A stretch of DNA of 63,332 nt, from assembly GCA_025716855.1 (NCBI GenBank), contig JAIXMQ010000104.1, positions 1 to 63,332 of the forward strand, read 5' to 3'. The DNA is from Pilaira anomala (taxonomy: Eukaryota > Mucoromycota > Mucoromycetes > Mucorales > Mucoraceae). The notes under the pieces are model-generated. The model was not told the DNA's origin, did no database searches, and was given only the letters and a program-made list of their open reading frames with translations. Position numbers and translations under genes: made by a program. Position 1 is the first letter of the stretch, and each line of letters starts with the position of its first letter. This document shows positions 1-13,313 of this stretch, piece by piece.

Positions 1-1104
1 CAATGGTCGCAGTAGTATTGATAATAGCAGTAGAATAGAACCGAGGGAGACAGTGGATGGTATCGGATATTCCAAGTAAGGATGTTTGACTGCCACTGTT
101 GGTGTGTATTTACAGTTGATCTAAGGATCAATAACTTATTTGAAGCTTGAAGCGATCAGCGTTGTTTGCTTTTTTTAAATTAACTTATTACGCGGTTAGC
201 TTAGATCATACTTGTTCCTGTTGTGATGTTTACCTTTACATGAAGCCATGCCGTTAAGAAGATGTCTTGCAATAATTACGCTACTTATATAGTGCTTACG
301 TGGTTTCCCTCAATAAAGTTCAAGAGCACAGCTATATTTTCACTAAGGGCGCTGCCTAAGGCTGCTACCGACATAGCCTAAGGTCTAAATGTCAGATTCC
401 TATATTATCGCAAGACACCAAGAGATATTCATAAAGCTGAAGAAATTTCCGAGATTAAAAAGTCTGTTTTTTTTGAAGCACCACCAATACGTAATTTTAC
501 CAGATACAAATTGGCAGTTTTTCAGTTTGTGGTATTTTTTCTTATTCAGCGCGTTTTTGCAATCAAAATGGAAAGACAAACCACGCTTATATCCAACTAC
601 TTGAAGCTTCATAACAAACCCACTTTCAAACATTTTATTAAAAATAATGAGAAGAAAATTGAGGATATATCTATAAAACTACTGCCAAATGACACAGCTA
701 TACAATTAGAAAGAAGATGGGCAAAAGCCTACAGCAATACTACAATTATTATAAGACCAGGAAAACCACAAAAGTGTCCAAAATTATTCAAAAAAGCGGG
801 TGGTATTTTCAAGCATCTGGTAAATTGAGAGTGGAAGCACAGTACTTACCGCTGCTTCTGGAAATGGAAACGTGGCTCTGGTATAGTAGGGCTGGAGTCG
901 TGACAATAATAATTTTAGACATATTTCAATATAAAGCAAGCTATTATCAGCGTATAAACGTGCTCGTTTGGTGCCAGCACCTTTTTCTTCTTCTTCCAAG
1001 ATTTCTGGTACATATTCTCCTACATATATTGTGTAGACCTCTACAAACACTTAAAAGTACTTTGGTAACTAGTCTTTTCTTCTTTTTGTATTTCATGATC
1101 AAAC

Positions 1105-1141
<37 letters not shown>

Positions 1142-1831
1142 GAAATAGGATACAACATTTGTATGGTATCTAGGTTTGTCTCTGCATTCAGCTGCCAAAA
1201 AAAAAAAACGTTTGATCTTGAATAAAAACTATCGAAGTATTGCTAAAAGTATAAAGGTAACTCCATACCTATATCGTGTCAAAAATTTGATTAATCACTT
1301 TCAGAAGGTGGTGTAAAATTGTTATTAGAAGATATAATAAAAGCTTTTACAGGCCGATTAGAACGTTTCTGTCTTGTATTTTATAAGAATAATTATCATT
1401 ACGATCCGAAAAGTGATGGGAAGCTTTGCATCAAAGAGTTAGAACCACCTAGAGTACTGTGATAACAGAAAGGAAATATTAAAGAACATTGTTGAGTGTT
1501 GCTCGTTAGTAGATGATAAACCAGTTTATCAAAAATAAATTAACAACATATGTATTTACTATGGATATTTCTATTTACACGTGAGTATAGTATCTGGCTA
1601 AAAGTTTGAATGTCACTGGATTTCACTCGCTTAATTGTTATTGACATTTTATTTTATTTTCACACGACATACAGACAGGTATACATTGATAACATTAACT
1701 ATTGATTTTATGTATTTTAAATCAATATATTTTTTTTTCCTTTTAATTAAGATAAATAAAGGGCCTTTTAATATTAAAGTACTGTTATACCAAGCTATAT
1801 ATATAAAAAAAATATATACAAACTAAAAAGA
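1..1831. other. Unassigned, possibly decayed sequence
   Basis: No gene with a recognisable family could be placed here. Short open stretches exist on both strands (for example 511-828 plus and 784-1050 minus). About 1321-1464 on the plus strand reads as 47 codons of protein-like composition after a good intron acceptor (about 1304), but no domain was recognised. A T homopolymer of over 30 bases ends near 1140. The stretch may hold remnants of a mobile element: a minus-strand reading at about 800-930 weakly resembles one at about 26.8-27.0 kb. Confidence 0.3.
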
Positions 1832-4250
1832 TTATTCTGTTTTGAATGTTTTTGTAAGGTATCGACGCAAATATAAAACAACTACGAAGCTAATTATTAT
1901 CCATATTATCCCTATCACAAGTTCAACTACTTGATGCGTTTTAGAAGTAACTAGGAATATACGCATAGCAGGTGGATCCCATCTAAAGGAATAAGAAGAA
2001 AGTTTAGAGTTGATACACTTTGTCTCCCTTTTCACAAGTACTTACGTGCTTTCGGTCCAGGTACTTTTTGTTGGATCTACAACACGAACAAACCCTGTAC
2101 TTTCATCGTATTTTAATCCAGTACCATATGCTTCATGATAAGTAGTTAATGTAGATACACATTTTTGTTTAATACAATATTCCCCATTCGCACAATTTTT
2201 AATATTTTCACATGACACAGGTTGGTTATCAGGATCTAGTCTCTGAACGCCTGTGACGCCGCTCAGGAAACTAAATACAAATCTCTGCAAAAGTTGAGGT
2301 TGTGGATTTTCAAATGAGTAAACAGAAGAATAGTGACTCACTCTTTCTATACGTGATACTATTAAAAGAAATATATAAAATTAGATAACTATTTTACAAG
2401 ATATATGTATTAATAATTTCAAAGTTTACCATTAAAATAGTCTTGCATGAATGAACAGGAGAAATTGGAGATTAAACAGTCCAGTAAAGTGGAGATAAGA
2501 GTACAATTAGCAGATATGAGGTTTCCGTTATCATTAGCAGCATGATTATAAATAGCATTTGCAGTTGCATTGACCAACCCACAAATCGAATTGGTCATCA
2601 ATTCTAAATCAAGGTTTATATCTAAATCACTATTATAATAACTAAGAAAGAAGTCAATACCAATTGAGAAGTACACGTAGTTTTTAGTATTACTTTCCAA
2701 GACTCTTTTGATAGTCTGATATAACAACTGCATTGATATCTCTTTTCTTTTGTAAAAAACTCATTGCGCTACTAGGAGGCAACTTTCGGGCAATGCCATC
2801 CATAGACGCTGGTTTGATATTCTGATATGGTTTCAAAGTTGATAACAGAGGTTGATTTTGGTCTACATTATCTACATGGGTGTAAAACTGGTTGGTATAA
2901 TTGGTATTAATGCCTGATACAGATTGAAATTCAAATATAGATTCAATATTGTCGAAATTGATACGTTTAAAGTTTAAATCGCGTACACAAGGAAACGTGC
3001 AAGGTGCGTTCATATACGGACACGAGATTGCCCTTGAGGCATTGGTACATTCAAATGGAGCAGAAATATCATCAACAAATCTTTGTGAGCCTGCAAATCC
3101 CCATGATTCCGCTGTAAATAATGTGTAAATGATGTGTTTTGGTAAAGAATCTAAAGGTTTTGGAGCCTACGTATGTTTTGATAAGATTTACTGCGTTGGA
3201 TGGTAACGATAATATTATAAAACTTACGGTTGTTAATGCATCTGCAATAGCCAATACAGTGACTAAACTAGATACATCTTTTGAAGCACCTACAGTCAAA
3301 TCATGAAATAATGATCTACTATCCATGTTAGAAGATACAATCACAATAGGTTTTTTATCTTCTGGCTGAATATTTAAAGAAGGAGAGGAATAAACAGACA
3401 TACCACCCACTGCTTGACACCAGCCTCTTCGAAGACATGTTTCCGAATTGACAGCTGCCCACATAAACAAATTAAAATCCATTGCTTTTAATGGAAAGTT
3501 TTTGTACCCTTTATCTTGATTATATTTGACACTCTATTCCCCATTTCATTTTAGTATTTGGTTTTTTGCCTATTTGAATATACACAGTTACCTTCATGAT
3601 AGTGTTATAGACAGATCGTGATAAACTATCTTCTGGCAAAATGGCAAAAATAGGAAACTCAAAGCTCTCTTCAATCAAATTCTGTGCTTGTGGGTTCCAT
3701 ACATACTGTTCGGCCTCTTTAGCGTATAATCCAAATTCGCAATTAGGACACGATGAATCTGGTGAAGAGAAACTACCGGTCTCTATAGGATTATTTAATA
3801 AAACAATCAAGCCTGTCACTTTGCCTGTAGTCGACAATAACTCAATGTTGTCTCGTGTCAATAGATTATAAGGTACGACAAGTGCGAAATCGTCCACGAT
3901 ACCATCTTTTATAAAATTGTTCAATTCGAGCTGTGTATTCGTTTGGTATAAGATTCCACTTTGTTTTTTTAAAGCTGTAATTGACATTTAGTAATGGAGA
4001 GGAATGTATATAAATATACTTTTTTTACCATGACAGCCAATAGTTCCAGTTGCATTTAGTAAACGCACACAAGGCCAGTTATTGAGGTTGCTATAAATAT
4101 AAGGATAAAGTTTTGTTGCGATATCTTCTGTCTTTACTGTAAGAAATAGTGTTAGATCCAGAAAAAAAAACTCTAATTCTTGATTTCTGAGTTACCTAAA
4201 ACATTTAATAATGAAATAATCAAAAATATCAGTACGTTTCGAAGTTGCAT
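1832..4250 (-). CDS. Nicastrin (gamma-secretase subunit), 8 exons, 666 aa
   Basis: Nicastrin is the large glycoprotein subunit of gamma-secretase, the intramembrane protease with presenilin, Aph-1 and Pen-2. Exons (minus): 4250-4196, 4136-4029, 3974-3592, 3533-3228, 3166-2694, 2641-2430, 2358-2046, 1982-1832; all introns are GT-AG and the joined frame is 667 codons with stop. Visible: a signal peptide (residues 1-18), the CVRLLNAT motif near residue 40, the ETCLRRGWC and DSRSLFHD segments of the peptidase-like ectodomain, and a segment at about 304-311 (ESWGFAGS) matching human GETFDYIGS including the gating glutamate. STWxxxxxRIFLV precedes a single C-terminal TM helix (about 635-656) and a short basic tail. 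Cysteines are frequent in the ectodomain. Order and length fit the family (human 709 aa). The family assignment is from motif recognition, not a search. Confidence 0.9.
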
Positions 4251-4384
4251 GGATAAGAAAAGGAAAAACTGAGTCTGAGGAAGAAAAATAAAAAAGGTAC
4301 AGAAAAAAGGTACATTGAAAACTGTCACACAAGCATAAATAAATACACACATTTTCTAATTATAAAAAAAAGTGATATTTATTT

Positions 4385-6637
4385 TTATGAAGATGATGCT
4401 AAAGTTTCTAAAACTTGAATAATTTGCTGAGGCGTATTGACGTGCCAATTGGCATGAGTTTTCTTTTCAGAGGGACCCACCGTGATAGAATAGAGATTGG
4501 AATCAGTTTCGGGCCAAATGACGGAAGGAGGTGAAACATTACCGACTTTACCGCCCTTTATAGAAGCAGGAGGAGAAGCTTGTTGTCTTTGAATATAATG
4601 AGCAGAGCTTAGAGCACGGAACATATCTTCATCTGTCTTATCATCACCAGCACAAACTACCAAGTTGGTATCTGGGTTACTTGCAAGAATTCTCTTGACA
4701 ATTTCACCCTTATTCACTGACATTGGTCTAATTTCAAGATTCTTTTTACCAACTAATATCTCTACTGGGAATTTAGAAACAATAGCATTTTCTAAATGAT
4801 TTTGACATTCCTTTGCTTGGAAAGCTCTATTGTAAAGAGTCAATATAAATAAAAACCTTAAAAAAAAAAGAAGCAAATTACCCATATTCCGCATCAGCTA
4901 ATCTAAAATGCCATGTAATTGAAGATTTCTTGTGCTCCACAAAGCTTCCCTGGGTTCTCTCTGTGTAATAGTCAAATATCTCTATAACATCTGCTTTCCA
5001 ACTCATATCGATACCATCTACAATACTTTTCCATTCATCAGAACCTGCACTTTTCACATAACATCCATGTTCTGCACTAAGTCCAATGTTCTTTATATTA
5101 TTTCCTAACCATTCATCAAGTACTACTTGATCTCTACCAGAGACAACCCAAACAATATTTTTTGGATCATTAGAAAGTGTTTTTAAAGCCTTCAACATTT
5201 CTTGACTTGGTCTAGCATCAGAAGGTACAGAAACAATTGGAGTTAAAGTTCCCTATTGTAAAAAAAAAAAGCATGTATAAGTATTTATAGGTGTGAGAAA
5301 AGGTATATAAATGTATAATATTAAATGCCTTACATCATAATCGAAAAACATGATTCTCTTCTTGGCAGACTTATAATCTTGTACAAGTTTTTCTATATCA
5401 AGATTTGGTGTGGCATGAGATTGAAGGTCTTGCTGTTCACTGACACTGACCAATTGTTTAATAAAGGAATGGGCCCAGAATTCAGCAGTATGACTGGTGA
5501 CGTGATTATAAAGTTTCTAAATGACAAGTTGTACAAAAAGTTAATAATAGAAAAAGAAATATTACAATAAATATTACCTCATGACGTGTCATTTTCTCTT
5601 CAATAGGCATAATTAATGCTTCATTGATATTTCTTGCGACACCAGCATAATCGTATGGGTTAACCAAGATGGCAGCACTTAGAGAACCGGCAGTACCAGC
5701 AAATTCAGAAAGAATAAGTTGGCCTTGTTCTTGTTTATTATGTTGACAGAGAATGTATTCATAAGAGGTAGTATTCATACCATCACGACTACAAGTGATC
5801 AAAGCCAGGTCAGCAACAGACAAAAGAGCATAGTATTCGTCACGATCAATTTCTTGATGATAGTAATGAACTGGAGTGAATTCAAGTGAACCGTAAGTAC
5901 CATTGATATGACTAACAGCTTCAGAGATTTTTGCTTCCAACTTGGAATGATCACCATGAGTAGGGGTGGCAACTTGAATCAAGACAACATTATTTTGCCA
6001 TTGGGGATAATTCTTCAAGAAGGCTTCAAAAGCATGTAATTTTTGCAAAATACCCTTTGTACTATCTAATTTGTCACGACCTACAATAATTTTTTTTCCG
6101 GCGTACATGTCCCGAATTGCATCCATCTTGGGTTTTACACCAGGTTGTTTACAGAATTGATGGACTCGATTACAATCTACACCAATTGGGAAAGCACCAA
6201 CCGAGATGGTGGTCCCATTGTAGCTTACACCAATCTGTGTTGTTTCACAACCAAGTACACGTGTACAAGAAGAAATAAAATGTCTTGCATAAGAATATGT
6301 CTATTTTTGTATGATTAGTTTTATTATTATTATTATTAAAATAAAAACTTACTTGAAACCCAATTAAATTAGCTCCCAACATGCCTTGAAGAATTTTATT
6401 CCGGGCTAAACAAAAAAGATGGATTAAATAAAAAGCTTAAATTTTTTTTTCTCTCTTATTTACTCACTTTGTAAGCAGCGAAAGATTTCAGAACTAGGAA
6501 AGGTTGCATGAATAAAAATACCAATTGCAGCATCAGGAAGTTTCTCACGGATCATCTCAGGTACCAATAATAAATGATAGTCATTCACAAAGACTATATT
6601 GTAGAAAGTTAATACTTTCTTGTATATACACAAGCAC

Positions 6638-6676
<39 letters not shown>

Positions 6677-7482
6677 ATTGTAATACTTACTAATATCGTT
6701 AGGTTGGTATCGGTCGATAACAGTATCTGCAAATTGTTGATTTACTGCAACGTAATCATCCCAATGGCGTTTTTCTGCTCGACTATCCCCAGAAGAAGTT
6801 TGGACCAAGTAATGAAACACGGGCCACAAAACTTTAAAAAAAAAAAGTAGAGAGGTAAATAAACAATAAACAATCATTTAAAAAGATAAATAAGCTTTCC
6901 CCCCCCCCCAATTTTTTTTTCTTTACCTTGTTTACAATATCCTTCATAATGTCCATGCGATTTATTATCTAAAAAGACAGGTACGATATGACCTGTTTCC
7001 CATAGAAGTGATTGTAATTTAATCTTATCTTCAACCGCAAGACTCTTTGGAGCGACCTTATTTTTAGTGCCTTGTTCACGAATTGGGCCAGTCCAACCAA
7101 TATGAATAGTTTCATACTCCTTTGAAAGACTTTGAATACCAGCATAGAGAGCTTGGTGACCTCTTCTTTCAACTACAGTCCAGTCAGCGGCATGAAATTT
7201 CATACGCAAGGTAACACCTCTTTTATGATGACGTGCTAATTTCGAAATAGGTGCAGCAGCGACTGGATCAGGTGTTGCTGTACTTTCTTCAGGTATAACA
7301 AGTGGTGATCTTGGAGGAGTTGGCATTGTATCTACTACTTCTTGTTCCTTTTGCTTGCGTAAAATGTTGTATGGGATTTGATGTGTTACATTAATGATAC
7401 GGCCCTGAATATCCGGTAATTGACCCGAGAGAGGTAAAAAGTGTGCCACCTTTTCTGCTGTGAGAGCTGAACTAGACAACAT
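4385..7482 (-). CDS. tps2: Trehalose-6-phosphate synthase-like/trehalose phosphatase (Tps2 type), 8 exons, 863 aa
   Basis: Converts trehalose-6-phosphate to trehalose in the cytosolic trehalose synthase complex; the N-terminal GT20 domain is usually structural in this class. Exons (minus): 7482-6927, 6831-6691, 6593-6468, 6405-6353, 6300-5578, 5516-5337, 5252-4882, 4826-4385. The start region contains GRIINVTHQIPY, as in yeast Tps2/Tsl1. The GT20 part shows VNDYHLLLVPEM and GRDKLDSTKGI, which keeps the Arg and Lys of the sugar-nucleotide site. The C-terminal HAD phosphatase has motif I DYDGTLTP (about residues 592-599, with its nucleophile Asp codon split off by an intron boundary just after DYD), VSGRD, and CAGDDKTDEDMF. 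Length matches yeast Tps2 (896 aa). Whether the GT20 domain is active cannot be told. Three STRE-like pentamers lie upstream. Confidence 0.93.
6641..6672. repeat. (CT)n microsatellite in tps2 intron 2
   Basis: A pure CT dinucleotide tract inside the intron between the 6691 donor and the 6593 acceptor of the trehalose phosphatase gene. Intronic, so length variation should not affect the protein. Confidence 0.9.
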
Positions 7483-8239
7483 TTTTTTTTCAAGATATTT
7501 TATAAGAAATAATTTGAAGAGAGAGAGAGAGAGAGAGAGGAAAAGGTCAAGATATAAAATTTAAAATTGGCAATATTTATAGTTATTTTATCACGGGTTT
7601 TTTACACACTCAATTTCTTCTAATGCTAAAGCGGGTATCCAATCCTGTTTTTGATTTCTTTACAGGTGACTTGCATTGTGAATTTGGCGGATATTTGCTT
7701 CGGTAAGCTTCTTGAAGTAGTAATCAAGTATTTTGGCGAAAAAAAAAAGAGCATATGATGAGAACTTCACCTCTACATTGCTCGGTTACAATCACGTTTT
7801 TGAGAAAAAAAAAAGCCTAATCCAGGCTTATCCCCTCTTAATCATCTTTTTATCTTTAAATCATTACTTTTTTGACAACTAGATTTTTTTTTTCTGGGTC
7901 CCAGTTTTAAAAATTATAAACAGAACCCATTTTTGACCGTGCACTCCTTGTGATCTTTTTTTTTTAATTAATCGGGAAAATCTAAACCTTTTTTTAACTC
8001 GTGATCAATTGTATAAATTTCTCTCTCTCCCCTCACACCATCATTTTATATATCTTGCATCTGGGTAACCATTTAACATCATGAGGCACTTACCATAAGA
8101 GATGTTCTTGCTGACCTCATCTAACAAGGGGAACGTAAACTGAGAAAGAGCGCTTTTTTTTTCTTATGTAAGTATAAATGAAATTTTATTTTTCGAAAAA
8201 AAAAGGTTAATATATCTTTCTTAAAGACAATGTTCTAAT
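7483..8239 (-). promoter_or_regulatory. tps2 upstream region with STRE-like sites
   Basis: This intergenic stretch separates the tps2 start from the stop codon of the GDP-fucose synthase gene, both on the minus strand, so it holds the tps2 promoter and the upstream gene's terminator. It contains a (GA)n tract at about 7519-7540, several poly(A)/poly(T) tracts, and three copies of the stress-response pentamer: CCCCT at 7832-7836 and 8029-8033, and AGGGG at 8127-8131. In yeast this pentamer is bound by Msn2/4 and controls trehalose genes. Function here is inference only. Confidence 0.4.
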
Positions 8240-9578
<1,339 letters not shown>

Positions 9579-10415
9579 TTTTTAGAAAAAATATATATGA
9601 ATAGAAGAAGAAAGAAAAAAAAATAAAATCAAAATGACCAGCCCGTCATTTTAAACCTTCTATTTTTAGAGGCGGAAAGTTAAAAAAAGAAGTGATAGAC
9701 GGTTTATGTTTTGGGCTTTGTTATTTGAAATATTCGAGTTTACTAATATCTTTGTGGCAGAGTTTGTTTGATTACTAATATCTTCTGCCTCTTTTTCTTT
9801 TTATTTTAAGGAGATCCAGTGATAATAGAATAGGAAAGGGAAAAACTACAAAATGGGCAAATATGAGCGCCTTTTTTAATTTTCTGTACTAACCCATTAC
9901 GAATTTTTAATAAAAGAAACAGTCTATGTATGGAAAAAATATAAATGACGAATTTTGACAAAGTATATTCTTTTCATTCGTTTGAGTTTCCTGGAACTGG
10001 CTAGTAACTCTTGGATTAAAGTATGTATGTTTGTTTTGAAAATGATTTCTATGAGATCAGTTGGTAATATGATGTTTTGACCGGCTTTGGAATCCCTGAA
10101 GATCACTAATAAAAACATCATAATAGACCACATCAATTATTATGTCTAACAATGTATAAGATAGCTCAGTCAATAAATTCATAGTTTTTCTTGATACATT
10201 ATGAAATTTTTTTAAAGCACTTGATATCTTACTTATTTCAACCAAATTCTTCAGTTTGAATTATACCTATGATGTAGTTAAGATGGTTTCATGATATAAT
10301 TAACTTGCAAAAAAAAAAAAAACTTAGATAATTGTGTAATTGCGTATTTATTATTTACTTATAAAATATTTAAAGATTTTTTTTTTTTATGTATGTATGT
10401 ATGTACAGGGTATTT
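9579..10415. other. Intergenic, AT-rich
   Basis: Lies between the 5' end of the GDP-fucose synthase gene and the 3' end of the DUF2828 gene, both minus strand. Short open frames here (for example 9924-10245 minus) lack family features and look like chance. A small ATGT tandem repeat sits near 10389-10404. No RNA gene seen. Confidence 0.5.
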
Positions 10416-12812
10416 TTAATCGACTACAATCAATTCGTTGAAACTTTCGTGACATACGGCCTTCTTCATGAAATCATCAGGGGTTTCTTGGTATTCCATA
10501 GCTTTCTCAGTGGTAACGCCGTCATTATCCACTGTGTCTTCCTTCTCGTCATCTTCAATATCACCATCAAGAAATGTTTTGAGCATACTAGCAGAGAATC
10601 CAGACAACAAAGTGGTTCCAGCTTCTTTTGCGGTAGTAGGAGCATTCATCTTATCGGCAGAACCATAATAACTATTTGAACATAAATTCCACCAAACAAG
10701 TTCAGGCATATCATAACCGGCATCACTATATTGCTTACGAATAAAATCTTGGGTAGTCCCAAACTCTTCCATTCCATTAGGTCCATCGTCAAATTCCATA
10801 TCAGTAAAGATAAACAATCGCTTGACCATATCCTTAGGAGCGAGATTATACTTCTTGGCCATAGGTAAAAGAACATCAGTAAAGACCTTACAGATATCGG
10901 TATTAAATCCAGCTTCGATGTCAGTAATTTTTTCGACTTGTTCAGTGAATGTAAGGTTAGTATCTACTTTAACAACGGAAGGATCTTGACTGAAAGTGAT
11001 GACAGCACCATTAAAGGGAGGTTTTGCCAAGTTTGCAATGACCAGAGAAAGTCCAATAGCTGCATTATAAGGGGTCTCTTCGGGTTTATCTGCACCGGAC
11101 AGCATTGAACCAGACACATCACAAATAGCAATACATTCACCAAGGTCGACCTTCTTCTTTTTCTTGTCTTCCTTTCCACCGCTGGCAAGTAATGAAGTAT
11201 TACGAATAGATTCAATCAGAGTATTCCATTGACCATTCACTAAGTTGTTTTGGGTACTGATATACTTTTCAGCTAATCCAGGAACCTTTCCAACCAATTC
11301 AGCTAATTTCTTAGGAATGCCACCACTTGTTGCCCTATAGACCAGCTCATTAGGAGTCAATGTAGCACCACTGACTTTCTTATTACCCTTAGCGACATCA
11401 TCCATATAACTAATGACAGTATCAGAAGCATGCTTGAAAAACAAAGGCATGTTCTTTTCCAAACAAACAGAAGGCATATGACGGATGTCGACTTTATCCC
11501 ATTTACCAGAAGCTTTGTAATGCTCAGTGATGTCCAATACTTTACGAAGAGGGATCAAGTATTCTTTACGGTATAACTCTCTGACTTTATTCAAGTAGTG
11601 AACACGAGTCTCATCTTTACCTTGGTATTGACTAGGAGGATAAAGGGCTTCAGCAATAGAAGTGGCCAAGAAAGTATGCTTATCATGAGAGAGACAAAGA
11701 GAAGGAGCCCACTTAGCAGCCAGACTTACGTTCATACCTAAAGCATGTCTTCCGTTCATCATCTTTTTCTCCGCAATCGCAATCTTGTTTTTTTCTACCT
11801 GAGCCAAATCCGTTTTGAGTTGATTCGCATACAATGTGGCAATAGTGAAATGTAAAGCCCGGTAGGTTTCATCATTTTCCAAAAGATCACATACAGTCTT
11901 GTTACGTTCAGCTCTTAACTTCAAGCGGTCATTTCTAGCCTTTTCAGTTTGAAGTTTGTTATGTTCCATGTTCATCTTTTGACATTCTTCAAGGTGTTTC
12001 TTTTTCTCTTCCTCATTCATTTCCTTACGAAGTTGGTAACGTTCCTTTTGTCCTTTTTTTGAGATAGCACGTGATTTAGGTTGGCGTTCTTGAAGAGGCC
12101 AGCGAAGTGCCTTATATTCCTTACTGTCCTCTCTTCCACTTATTTCACCTTGACAGTAAATTGTCAATAAGGAATTGAGATCTTTCCAACAACCATGTGT
12201 CTTAAAATCACGACGGATTAACAACTCTTCACTATTTCCCTCATCGGATAAAACCTCCCAGCCTTCTTCTTCAGCTTCCAAATTCTTCTTCTCCTTTCTT
12301 ATATTAGCTTGAAGTTGAGCATCTGTACGAACCGTACCATCAATCAAATAATGAAGGTTCTTGATAGCAGTTTGAGGGTGATTCATAAGTAACCAACCAT
12401 AAGAAGTAAGGAAAGGATCCAATAAAGATCTACCACGGGGAATAGAACGAGCATAAAAGATGATATGAACTGTAAGCAAAGGATCTTTTTTCCAACTAGC
12501 CTTCAAGAGAGTATCACGAGAAGAGGGTTGTACACTGTGAATACCGTAATACAAATTGACACAAGCATCTTCGGTCGTGGCGTTTGTTAAGGCACCATTT
12601 GTAGTAGTGGTTAAATTGGCAACTTTATCAAATGCTTCCATGAAAGGATGTGTTACTTCCACTTTTTCTTCATCACCATGAATTTTCAATGAATCAATAT
12701 CACCCAACACTTGTTTTCCATTACCAAGCTTCTTAACCAAGTCTGACAATAATTCCTCTTTATGAAGTGATTCAAAATAAGGAAGAGCAGAAGGAAAGTT
12801 GATAAACGACAT
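10416..12812 (-). CDS. DUF2828 protein with C-terminal VWA-like domain, intronless, 798 aa
   Basis: Function unknown. The whole protein is one uninterrupted frame. The N-terminal two thirds match the DUF2828 type (helical, with LLxxSWKKDPLLT, IIFYARSIPRGR, CWKDLNSLL, and a highly charged coiled-coil stretch at about residues 245-300 rich in K/E/R). The C-terminal third resembles a von Willebrand A fold: CDVSGSM at about residue 564 is a DxSxS MIDAS metal site, followed by AIGLSLVIANL, and FIFTDMEFD supplies the second metal-site Asp. Organisation (helical repeat plus VWA) recalls TROVE/Ro-type RNA-binding proteins, but that link is inference. Members occur in plants, protists, large viruses and some fungi. 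Being intronless among intron-rich neighbours is notable and could reflect transfer or retroposition. Confidence 0.85.
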   Translation of the reverse strand: MSFINFPSALPYFESLHKEELLSDLVKKLGNGKQVLGDIDSLKIHGDEEKVEVTHPFMEAFDKVANLTTTTNGALTNATTEDACVNLYYGIHSVQPSSRDTLLKASWKKDPLLTVHIIFYARSIPRGRSLLDPFLTSYGWLLMNHPQTAIKNLHYLIDGTVRTDAQLQANIRKEKKNLEAEEEGWEVLSDEGNSEELLIRRDFKTHGCWKDLNSLLTIYCQGEISGREDSKEYKALRWPLQERQPKSRAISKKGQKERYQLRKEMNEEEKKKHLEECQKMNMEHNKLQTEKARNDRLKLRAERNKTVCDLLENDETYRALHFTIATLYANQLKTDLAQVEKNKIAIAEKKMMNGRHALGMNVSLAAKWAPSLCLSHDKHTFLATSIAEALYPPSQYQGKDETRVHYLNKVRELYRKEYLIPLRKVLDITEHYKASGKWDKVDIRHMPSVCLEKNMPLFFKHASDTVISYMDDVAKGNKKVSGATLTPNELVYRATSGGIPKKLAELVGKVPGLAEKYISTQNNLVNGQWNTLIESIRNTSLLASGGKEDKKKKKVDLGECIAICDVSGSMLSGADKPEETPYNAAIGLSLVIANLAKPPFNGAVITFSQDPSVVKVDTNLTFTEQVEKITDIEAGFNTDICKVFTDVLLPMAKKYNLAPKDMVKRLFIFTDMEFDDGPNGMEEFGTTQDFIRKQYSDAGYDMPELVWWNLCSNSYYGSADKMNAPTTAKEAGTTLLSGFSASMLKTFLDGDIEDDEKEDTVDNDGVTTEKAMEYQETPDDFMKKAVCHESFNELIVVD

Positions 12813-13313
12813 TGTTAAATCTGATATATAAGATAGAAAGAAAAAGGATTGAAGCCATTTTTTTTTTTAGTCTATTTATTTTCTTTGGCTTGCTGCGGTA
12901 AAAGAATCAAAAGCTGCGGCCTTTCGTTGTGTAATACAAAGTGGGCTGGGGAAGAACGTCAGAGAACTAACCAATTGTGAGCATGCATCGATATGCAATG
13001 CACTTTCACCTCGCATATTTTAACGATGTTAAAGCTGCAAAAAAAAAATACTCTTCTCTATTTCTTTGAATGAATTAAATATGAGTGCTGACTGTTTCAA
13101 AGCAGTATGATTCAATAATGGAACCCTATAGCGCGTGGTGGTGATGAAAAGGCTTTTTTATTTTTATTTTTTCCAAAAACAGTGTTCGCGCCGAAGACGG
13201 CCGTTGAAAATCAATTTTAAATTATTTCCAAGAAATATGCACAATTTCCTATCCTTGTTTTTGTAATCATAAAAAACTTTAACTTTAATGATGAATATTT
13301 TACGTTAACTCTA
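12813..13313. other. Intergenic upstream of the DUF2828 gene
   Basis: Contains the presumed promoter of the minus-strand DUF2828 gene. Poly(T) tracts and scattered GC-richer patches are visible; no gene or structured RNA was recognised. Confidence 0.45.

Noticed and set aside
389..828. Overlapping plus-strand open frames near the window start
   Set aside because: No recognisable domain, overlapping frames and low-complexity Phe/Lys composition; kept only as unassigned sequence.
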